Assembly: GCF_028372415.1 (NCBI RefSeq)
Contig: NC_092875.1
Location: 407,417,239-407,481,238, forward strand
Reading direction: 5' to 3'
Source: Notamacropus eugenii
Lineage: Eukaryota > Chordata > Mammalia > Diprotodontia > Macropodidae
Length of the DNA stretch: 64,000 nt
The notes beneath the pieces were generated by a model. That model was not told the DNA's origin. It made no database searches and saw nothing but the letters and a program-made list of their open reading frames with translations. A program made the translations under genes and the position numbers. Positions 1 to 10,200 of this stretch are shown here, in pieces. How positions within the stretch are numbered: position 1 is the first letter of the stretch; each line of letters opens with the position of its first letter.

Positions 1-762
1 CTAGCTGTGGGCACAGAGAGTTCAATAAAATGTTTTTCTTATTCATTCTTTCTTCTATTCATATTGTGAAAAATGTTTGCTTATTTAATTCCTGTTGAGT
101 TTGGCTACCAAATATTTTTCCTTTTTTTTTCTTAGCCACAAAAACTCATTAATAATATCTGCTAAGATGTAAAACATTGAGATCAGTTTGGATGGCTTTG
201 GAATGAAGTCCAATGTTCATTCAACATTCATAGTGAGTTATGCAATGTAACAGTGTTGTGAGGCTGGCAGTACAAGCATTATTCCCATTTTACGGGTCCT
301 TAAAGAAGGTGAGTCCATCGCTTCCATAATTAGTAAGTGCTTGCCTGGGTTTCAGACTCCTTTGTCCCTCCAGTTCTCCCTACCACTGTACCATATTTGG
401 GCAGAATGAGCTCCCTGAGCTTTTGAGCAGAGAGTGGTGAGATGTGCAGGGATTCCCGTTCTCATGTCTTCAGGGATACCCTTTGTTTGTTTCTAGGCCT
501 TTCTTCTCACCCAAGCTCCAGCCAGCTTTTCTTTCTATGTACTGAACCTTTTCTTGTTCAGTCCTTGGCGCCCCACAGTGGGCTCCAATGGAGCAGGTCT
601 AAAGTGGGTATCATGATCTTTCCCAACTTGAAGTCATCTCCCGATTCCAGCCTTCCCATTTCTGTCCATGGGGTCTTCATTTGGCTAGTTGCCAAAAGTG
701 GAAATATATTGGCATCATTTTTCATTCCTTTCTTTGTCTCTTCCTACAGTTAATCTGTCTCC

Positions 763-1003
763 TTATTGTTGTTCAGTCATGTCGGACTCTTTGTGACCCC
801 ACTTGGGGTTTTCTTGGCAAAGACACTGGAGTGGTTTGCCATTTTCTTCTCTAGCTCATTTTGTAGATGAAGAAACTGAGGCAAAGAGGGTAAAGTGGCT
901 TGCCCAGGGTCACATAACTAGTTAGTGTCTGAAGCTGGATTCAAACTCAAGTCTTCCTGACTTGAAGGCTAGCTTTCTATCCACTGGACCACCTACTACC
1001 ACT
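763..1003 (-). repeat. MIR/CORE-type marsupial SINE
   Basis: Reverse-orientation SINE: TTGTTGTTCAGTCATGTC, a core GAAACTGAGGCAAAGAGG, then GGGTCACATAACTAG and TCTATCCACTGGACCACCTA. A matching copy lies at 39148-39386, so it predates the duplication. Confidence 0.8.
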
Positions 1004-2249
1004 TTCATAATCAGGAATTCTGAAGTTCTTTATCTGATCACACCTGCCTCTTATTTCATCTTTACCTTTACCTTATTCCTCCAGACCTTACCCTTTGTAC
1101 TCACAGTGGATGAATGGCCAATTCGTCCACCTTACAGCACTTACCCATGCTATTGCCCCTGTTCCGACTCTGTTTCTTGTTTCTAGTCTCAAGCCCTTAG
1201 GGACCCAGTTCATTTCTACATGGTGTTTCCCTCTCATGTCTCTTCTTCCCTAACCCCCCCACTCTTCATTCTCCTTCCCATCCACTCCCTATTGTCTTTA
1301 TGACATACTAGAAACACCTTGTGTTTATACTTGTGGTGACTGCTGAGTCCTCAGTAGCTCTCCTTTCCCTGTCATCCCATCCATCCAATTAATTGCCCAA
1401 TATTGTCATTTTCCTTTTCCTCCATTTACACTACCCTTCTACTTAGCTCCTGTCCTCTAGGAAAGTGGTCTATAAAGTTTTTTGATCACACACCATATCA
1501 GCAAAAAAAAACCCAAACCAACCAGAAACAAACCAACAGTCACTAAGACAGAGCCCAATATAATGTCAGGTATTAGAATGTGAAACTGCCCTAAGAGTTT
1601 TGGGACACCCTATAATCGCATGGGCAAAAATAGAAACAAAAAATAGAAGATAAAGATGAAATAATATTAATATTAATAAAATGTGAAAGTGTTACTGATA
1701 GTACTAAACTCCTTTGTGCCCCAATAAGTTAATTCTTGATGAATTATTAATCATGATATTTTAATGGGATGTGATTGAATGTGCTTGCCTGTTTTTGAAA
1801 ATCTTGACTTAACACATTGTTAAAGAAATGATTTGAAGGTCTGTTTCTAAGTTCAGTTTATTTCCCTTCTTGGTTCTGAGGATTGTCATAGCTGAAAAAG
1901 ATTGTCTTCCAAATATTAAATGGATACTAGTGAAAGAAGTACAGTAGCAGATATATGTTCTCCCTCTTGATGTTAATCTTTCAATTCTAGTTCATTGATT
2001 AGGCAAAGGTTTTTGTTGAAAATGTTATAGCATCTTTCTTTTTTAAGCTAATCTGTGCTTCTTCCTAACTAGTCAGATGGTGTAACTTTCTTACATTTAA
2101 AATAGAAAGTCTTCACTTGATTTTGATACAGGTTAGAAAATTCTGTTTCCAAATGTAAGTGTGCAGCTATGCAAATTTTTATTAGTGACATCTTTTCTGA
2201 CAACAAAAGCTGAGTTTTCAGAATTCTTCCTAACGGTGATGCTCCTGTC

Positions 2250-3004
2250 TCAGGACAAAAGATAAAGGTCATCATAACTGATGATAGATGTAAATGTGTG
2301 TTCAGATAATATTCTTGAGAAATTTGCTTTTTTTTCCTTTTGGGCAAATCTTATTAGATAAGCATCATCTTTAAGTCCACAAAATAGGACCAATAAAAAA
2401 TTCCTAGCAGGAGCAGGAATGTCTGTCATTTGACTGTTCCATTGTGCTTGCAAAAGTTTCATCTTCAAACTGTTATTTCTTTGCAGGAATTTTCCAAATC
2501 CATTTGTGCATTTTGTGGGAATGAGTTAAAGCTAGGTGATGTAATCCTTCAATCCAGGTAACCTGGTCCATGGAGACTGCAGTATGTTGCAATGTGCAAA
2601 AACAAGGGAGGGCACCACTGTCAACCCTTCCATCATTTGAAACTCTTGCTTCTTCTGTAGGAAGCAGAAGGTGTGTGGCATATGACTGTCTGACACATAC
2701 ATCAAGTGGATGTGCTAATCTATAGATCAAGTATTTATGTAGCTCAATTCTGCTATTATTTGTAAGTAGTATTTCTGTATAATAATGCAGAAACCCAAAG
2801 GAGGCTCAGGAGATTAGGGGTGAACATCCTGGCTGTTTTAGGTGACCAGGAAGCTAAATCCAACATGGTTTCCTTCACATCATCCTTCCTCTTGTCATGA
2901 CCATATGTCCTGTATTCCAGTCTGTTTTTGAGACTGTCAAGGTTGATATTAATATGTAGCACCAGAATTGGCAAATTAGGTGCAGAAATATGATGTATGG
3001 GCAA
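2250..3004 (-). other. Unidentified segment with broken ORFs, shared by both units
   Basis: Three minus-strand open stretches in different frames (3004-2756, 2730-2473, 2468-2250) lie 3' of GZMA copy A. The first reads MPIHHISAPNLPILVLHI and contains ETMLDLASWSPKT; the same frame is open in unit B (47247-46969). I do not recognise a family. The frame changes between stretches argue for an old processed pseudogene or a repeat, not an active gene. Confidence 0.3.
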
Positions 3005-3085
3005 CTCAGTTTAACAGATATTAGTGTAATGCCACACACGTGCTAACACTGGTGCTTCTGAATGTCAGTTCCATTTTGACAAGGT

Positions 3086-3345
3086 GGTGAGGGATCTAGA
3101 TGGTGCAGTGGATAGAGCACTGGGCCTGGAATCTGGAACACCTGAGTTCACATCTGGACTTTGGCACTCACTACCTTTGTGACCCTGGGCAAGTCACTTA
3201 ACCTCTGTTTCTTCAGCTGTAAAATGTGGATCATAAGAACACTTACCTTGTCCATGTTATTATGAAGACCAAGTGAGATAATATTCATGACATGTTGAGC
3301 ACTATGTCTGGCCCAGTCTTATATAAATGATTGAATTCAGTTTGA
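3086..3345 (+). repeat. MIR/CORE-type marsupial SINE
   Basis: Plus-strand SINE: GGTGCAGTGGATAGAGCACT, CTGAGTTCACATCTGGACTT, GACCCTGGGCAAGTCACTTA, then an A/T-rich tail. Unit B copy at 47330-47585. Confidence 0.8.
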
Positions 3346-3399
3346 TTTTTGATATTTTTCCATTTATATAGCTGGATTTATTGTGTATATTGTATATAT

Positions 3400-3577
3400 T
3401 GCCGGGTCATCTCCAGTCATCCTGACTGGTCACTGGATTCCGATGGCTCTGGTGGAGAAGTGAGGCTGGTGACCTGCACAGCCCTTCTTCACTCAAAACA
3501 AAAACAAGTGCGAGTCATGTCATCATTCCTCTGCTGACATGGTCTTCCTTGGCAACGAAGGATGAACACAATAAATG
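3400..3577 (+). repeat. RTE-tailed marsupial SINE fragment
   Basis: Begins CCGGGTCATCTCCAGTCATC, carries GGCTCTGGTGGAGAAGTGAG, and ends AACGAAGGATGAACACAATA, a tail like that of RTE-mobilised marsupial SINEs (from memory of the family). Unit B copy at 47643-47822. Confidence 0.6.
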
Positions 3578-3924
3578 CTTAATGTAGCCTTGGGGTGTAG
3601 ATACAGCTTTGCTAAAGTAGTTATAATTAGTTTGAAAATCAGACTTCATGTGAACAACCGATCTTTTAGCTTACATGCATGATACCCCAAATCGTTCTGT
3701 ATTAGCTAATGCTACCTTCTTCATAGGACTGTGAAGGAAATGCTTTATAAACTGTACTTAAAGAAATGTGAGTTGTTCTAAAGGTGTACAGACATGATCT
3801 CAGAGCCCTCCATAAGTGCTGTATTTCTCCCATAAGAGGGGCAAATCACCATCGGTCAGAATATTAAGGCAGTTATCTGAATCAATCACACAAAATCACA
3901 GTTTTCACTGATCATAAACCATTT

Positions 3925-3930
3925 TTTAAT
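3925..3930 (-). promoter_or_regulatory. Possible poly(A) signal of GZMA-like copy A
   Basis: ATTAAA on the minus strand about 155 nt past the stop, conserved in copy B at 48164-48169. It is the nearest polyadenylation hexamer variant I noticed; use is unproven. Confidence 0.3.
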
Positions 3931-4085
3931 TTGAATTATCTAAATTATACTCAGTTTTTAGCTTCATTTTGCCAGTGGAGGTTTGGGTTAAATTTACTTA
4001 TGCTTCAGGAAAAGAAATGACTTCCTCTTAGGTCACAATTGTTGAGTATAGCATTAAAGAATCATGAGAACTGAGTCAAAGTGGG

Positions 4086-4244
4086 CTAAACCACTCCCTT
4101 GATGGTATTCCTTATCCAGTTGAGATATTCTGTTGAAAGAAAAGTGTAGACACCAGGAAGATTGGGATCGCCACATTTTTCAGGACCAAAGGAAATGATT
4201 CCTACAAAAGTGCCTTTGCATATCAAAGGGCCACCAGAATCCCC
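4086..4244 (-). CDS. GZMA: GZMA-like copy A, exon 5 (Ser195 and C-terminus)
   Basis: 159 nt including the TAG stop at 4088-4086. Acceptor TTCCCCAG|GGGGATTCT. It encodes [20 protein letters not shown], then [17 protein letters not shown] and the C-terminal helix ending NTIKGVV. Asp194, Ser195, Gly216 and Gly226 equivalents are all present, so the catalytic core of copy A is complete. Confidence 0.95.
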   Translation of the reverse strand, partial: GDSGGPLICKGTFVGIISFGPEKCGDPNLPGVYTFLSTEYLNWIRNTIKGVV

Positions 4245-7200
4245 CTGGGGAAGAAAAAGATGTGGGATGGGAGGGAAATCAACATTAAATATTAGTTGAA
4301 GTAGGAAAAAGGATTAAGAAATTAAAAAGAAACTGTCTTCAGTTTATACTTAGGAGAAGTGAGAGTGCTTAATAAATACCATTGTGTCAGGTGATATTTG
4401 AAAAATACTAAATGTTATTACTGAGATTCTTTTAGAATTAGTGAATCCATGAACTAACATCACAGTAGCAGCTAAATCTGTTTTTTTTTTTTTTCCAGTC
4501 TTTGGAAATTAATCAGAGTCTTTCTTATTTGAAAAGATGTAATTTCTGGAAATGGTGAATTTAGTGATTTAATTAAAAGCAATGATTTTACACGAAAGGG
4601 CAAATTAGAGAAATCTATTTGAGGCATTGAGAGCAAAGTGGTTTAAGTTCTTTATATACTGTTCAGTCACTTCACTTGAGTCTGACTGGTTGTGACTCCA
4701 TTTGAGATTTTCTTGGTAAAGATACTGGAGCACTTTGCCATTTCCTTCTCCAGCTCATTTTCCAGATGAAGAAACTGAGGCAAACAGGGTTAAGTGACTT
4801 GCCCAGGGTCACACAGCTAGTGTCTGAAGCTGGATTTAAACTCAGATCCTCCAATCCCAGAGCTCTCTTTGATATGTCACCTCACTACCCCACTTTCTGG
4901 TATATCCTTCACCAAAAACCAAACAATAACCAATCCAAAGGCACAGCAGAGCAGAAATCCAGCCCCCAAAGCAACAATGACCAAACAAAAATCGCACAAT
5001 GGATATTTCCTCTTAGGTTTCATTTGGATTAGGAATCCTTAGCAACCAATGACATGCTAAGAGGCACCCTAGAGTCAGGGTGTCAGTGTGAATCTCATCC
5101 CTGATATTACCTACATGACTTTGCCCAAGTCATCTAACCTCTGCTTGCCTCAGTTTTCTTGACTGTCAAATGGAGATGATAACAGTTCCCTTCTAGGGTT
5201 GTTGTGAGGATGAAATGAGATTGTCCTTGTAAAGCACTTAGCATAGTGCCTGGTAACATATATATATATTTATACATACACACATACATATATATACATA
5301 CATATGTACATACACACATATATACATATATGTATACAGACACTATTTATTATTATTATGGCACCTGGCACATGGTAGGCTGTATATAAATGTCAGCTCT
5401 TTTTTCAGTCTGAAACAAGAGCTCAAACATGACTACCTGCAGAGGAATCTGGTGGTTGATGGGCAGAATCCTGGAGGGCTTAGTTGTAACCCTCTTAGAC
5501 ATGTAAGTTACCATTTATGCAAACCATCTGGCCTCTTTCAGGCATAGTTAAGCCAAGCTACCAAGCTATTTGAGGAGGTGCAGTAGGGAAAGTGCTGATC
5601 TAAGAGGGCTAGTCAAACACTCCTCCCTTGCAAGCTTGTCATGGTGCTAAAAATTCACAGCAATCACTTTTATTCATTAAGGTAAAAGAGATAGCCTGGA
5701 ATAAAGAGGAGAGATGGATTAACCTTTCCCCTGATGTTAGCTATCTATGGGACTGTGGGCATCTCACCACCTCCCTGGTCTTCAGTTTCCTTATCAGTCA
5801 AATGATGGGTTTTGGCTCCATGTCCTATGAGGTCCCTTCCAGCCTATGATTCTATGCACTTGGTGTGTGTTTCTGAGAAGAGTTAGGACATGTTGTGATG
5901 AGCTGGCAGAGAGAGAGTTGAGGAAGTGTTGGGGATGGGGGTTAGGTCCTGCCCCCTCATGGTGCCCCTTGGTGACTTGCACCTATGAGGAATAGAATGT
6001 TAAAGGATATGTCTGGGGCCTGAGAAAAGGAAGCTGCAAGGTGCTGACCAGCTCCACCTGTCTTACTGCCTGGACTACAGCTGTCTCTAGTGGCCAGGCA
6101 CACACATGGATCTCTCTGCTTCTGTTTTCCCTCCCCAGACTCTTCTGGGCCTCACCCACAAGAATCTCCTTCATTTAGAAAGGCAAACCATTCATTCTGT
6201 CCCTGCCTCTGTTTACCTAACAGAATAACTACTGTCTCCACCTTGTTCTTTTACTTACATCACACGTGCCTTTCCCACCATTTCTATCTCCAGCACAAAT
6301 CATGTTCGGTCCAATATCAGGATGATGATTGTAATGATCTTTATCACTGCAGATTTTTCTGTCAATAACGGTGACATTGACTTCTCTCAGAGTGTCTGGT
6401 AACTTCATGGGTTTTTTGGTTATTAATCCCCATCCTGCTGCTTGGCAAGTGGTACCAGGTTTAACATCTTTTCCTCCTTTGGGCAGATTCAGTTGTTTTA
6501 CAGCCTTTGTAATCTTTACTTTCCCATTCAGCTATTGGATAAAAAGTGTAACCGGTTACACTTTCAGGACAGGATAGTGAAATAATGCCCATGTTTGTTG
6601 CCAGAGAAATATATATAAATGGTCGAGATCCAGACAGAACTGAGCACACATCAGAGACCAGAAAGCCAAGAATGCATCTCTATGTGTGCATGTGAAACCT
6701 TCTTTTTCAAATCTTTCCCAATGTTGTGCCCACTGATACCCAAACCCAAAATATCCCCTTTCAGCACAGGTATGGCTGCTATGGAGCACAGTGGCAGAAG
6801 CTTGTGGTCTGAGGGATGGTAGTGAGAGAGGAGCAAACTGGCCAGTGTTGGAGGTGGCACAGGAGAGTGGGAAGTGTCCTCAAACACTGTACTTCTGGAA
6901 TAATATCAAGAATTCCAGGACCAAAGATCCAGTACATGAGGCCTGAAAGTGGGAGAATGCAAGAGGCCTAAGTCCTGAAGTGGAGGCAGTAAGACTTGGC
7001 CTTTGCTCCATATGATTATAGCCTCCAAAGGTCAAGAGTTCTGATGGTGTACTCTTCAAGTCCTAAGTCTTAGGGTAGTATTATAAGACTATAGGTCCCA
7101 GGGGTAGAAAGTGAGAGGAACAGTTTAATGTACTGGGCTCCTGGAAATCCTTTGAATTTTTAGAGGGATGAAATAAAAGTTGTCCTAGAAAAAAAATACA

Positions 7201-10200
7201 TGAAAACCCTAAGGCAGCTTGTGGAGTTGGGAGATCTGCTGGATTTAATGAAAATCCATGAACTTAATGAAAGAGCAGTGTGAGGGTACATGGCATAGCA
7301 GATAGTGTTGAGGTTAGGAAAATCTAGGTTCCAGTCTCACCTCTGACACTTATAAGCTGCAAGTCACTTGACCTCTGAGTGACCATCTCCTTTTCTGCCA
7401 AATAAGGGAGCTGGATTTCCAAGGTCCTTCCCACCTGTAAGTCTATGAACCTCCAAGTTCTGTTCTGACTTTAAATATGTGGCCCTCTGATATCAAGGGA
7501 GTTTATCAAGTAAATCTTTTAATTATCTTTCTCCCCACTTGAAAAAAGTAAAAAGGACCATTTATTAAATGTGCAAGAAGTGCCAGGCACTGTGCTAAAC
7601 ATTTTACAAATATTATTTCATTGGATCCTCATAACAAACCTGGGAGATAGGGCCTATTATTATCCCCATTTTACACATGAGGAAACTGAAACAGACCAAG
7701 GTAAAGTGACTTTTCCAGGATCATACTGCCAGGTTCTGAGGCCATATTTGAACTCAGGTTTTTTCCTGACTCCAGGCCTAGCACTCTATCCACTGGCCAC
7801 CATTCTTATGCTCCTGAGGAGACACTGTTCCTCCTCCCCAATTTCCTCCAACCTAACACTTGTGGCACTCATAGGATGTCTCCAGTTGAAAAAGGAAAAG
7901 GGCTCAAGTTCTTGATGAAAGCTCCTTCTTATAGACTGGTATATTATCTTTCCTCTAATGTGATGGAGCTTCTCCAGGGTTTTTCCCATAACTCTGAGAG
8001 TTGGTCAGTTCATCTTGGGGCAGCCCTAGTCACTGAGCCATGAGTAGGAGAGTCCTGTCCTCTCAATACAAGATCAGTGGTACTTCCTAGTAGGGGTTCT
8101 TAACTCTTTTTGTGTCACAGATCCCTTTGACTCTCTGGTAAAGCTTATGGACTCCTTGTCATCTTCATGTTCCTCAATGCATGAAATGAAATGTATAGAA
8201 TTACAAAGACGGTCAATTATATGTAGGTAAAGATCCCTATTTTTCCCATCCAAAGTCTCAAATCCTGTGAAATCTACTCAGTGACCCTTTGGGGGATTCC
8301 TTGAATGAGGAGATATTTCAAAAATGCTTTCCAAAGGTGCATCCCTTTATACATTCATCATGGTGATTAGAAATCATCTTTGATGAACTCCCTACAGTTA
8401 TAGGTCCAACACATGATGTGTTGACTAATTCAGAGCAGTTCTACATAGAAAAGAAGAAGAAATTGAAAATAGTATACCTGGAGAAGTTTAAGATCACCTT
8501 CATGTTTTTTTTCATTGTAGCGTGGATAGGGAAACTCTCTCTTAACCTTCATCCTCTGTTTTTCAGGCTCTTTCTTGCTAACTGAGTGAGCTCCAAGAAT
8601 GACCTTGGCTTTTTTTTTTCTGAAACAGATAGGATGCAATTAGTATCACGTAGTTCCAAATAGTTGTTGGATCTGCCATTTTACAGATGCTAGCTATGTC
8701 ATCTGTGTTAAGAAGTATATTATTAAATGCTATATGTGCTCTAGATATAGCAATGTGAAAATATTGGAGAAAACTCTGCAATGCTCTCTCTCTCTCAGGT
8801 ACTATGGCTGTTCATCTCATTTTCATTTATTTTTGGAGGGGATAGGGTTCAGATAGAAATGGTCCTAAAATAAGAAATATGTAATTAATGTTGTCTGAAT
8901 TATTTATTGCACAAGTGACCAAAAGAAGTGGGTTGGTTTCCCTTTTTTTTTTTTTTTGGTAATTGAATAAGGTGTTGGTATACAAGTTGATCTTCTTAGC
9001 AGTAGTAATAGTAATATATATCTTCCTATACTTGTACAGTATATTAAAAGCAAGTGTGTGACAAAATGGATAGAATGCCAGCCTGGAGTCAGGAAGACAC
9101 ATCTTCCTGGGTTCAAATCCAGCCTGAGACACTTACTAGCTGTGTGAGCCTGTGCAAGTCACTTAACCCTGTTTGCTTCAGTTTCCTCTTCTGTAAATGA
9201 ACTGGAGAAGGCAATTTCAAACGACTCCACTGTCTTTGCCAAGAAAACCCCAAAAGGGATTACAGTGAGTCAGACATAACTAAGCAATATTCACTTCAAG
9301 GAGAGGCAGGTAGGTGGTTTGGTGGATAGCTGCTAGGCTGTGAATGTACCCTGGGCAATTCAATTAACTTCTCTCAAACTATTTCCTCATCTGTAAAATG
9401 AAGGGTAATGAGACAACCTACCTCACAGGATTTTTGTGAGAATCAAAAGAGATAACACTTGTAAGGTGCTTTGCAAATCTTCAGCACTCTATAAAATGGG
9501 AACTCCTTTTAAGGAGTGGTTTGCCATTTCCTTTCTCAGCACATTTTACAGATGAGGAAAAGGGGGCAAACAGGGTGAAGTGACTTGCCAAGGATCACAG
9601 TAAGAAAGTGAGGCTGGATTTGGACTCAGGTCTTCCTGGCCCCAGATCTCCAATCACTGTGTCACATAGCTGTCCTAAGAGAAAGGAATGAAGGGTTCCC
9701 CTGCTGTTGCGCTCTGAAGCATTCTCTGGTCATGTAATGGTTCATCACACTTGCTGAGGCAGGTGTCTCAGCTGACCCCACACTATGCAGAGACTGTTTA
9801 ATCTTAGCTTCAAATCCCATTTGAACAATTTTCCTGTTTGTTGGAGATGGATCACTTCACTGCTCCATGCATATATGGAGGATAGATAAGAGAGCTGATA
9901 AGTGTTTGGGAGAAGAGTGATTCTGTTTTCCAGTTCTAGACTTTCTTCAGTTCCCTAAAGGGAAAGAAGATTGAGAAGAAGCTGAGCTGCAGAGGAGCTG
10001 AGCACCTCAATCTTGTTCAAGGACTTGAAGAGAATCTGGAACATGTGTTTTTTTTCTCATAACTGGACGGCAGAAGACCAGGGTGTGTCTTCTCTCAGGC
10101 TCTTGCTAATTTCACCCACCATGCAGGAATGGGACATTGGAGTCATCAACCTCAGTCAGAGGAGTGTTCAGCAAATGGGCTTTGAGGAGAGGGTTATATT

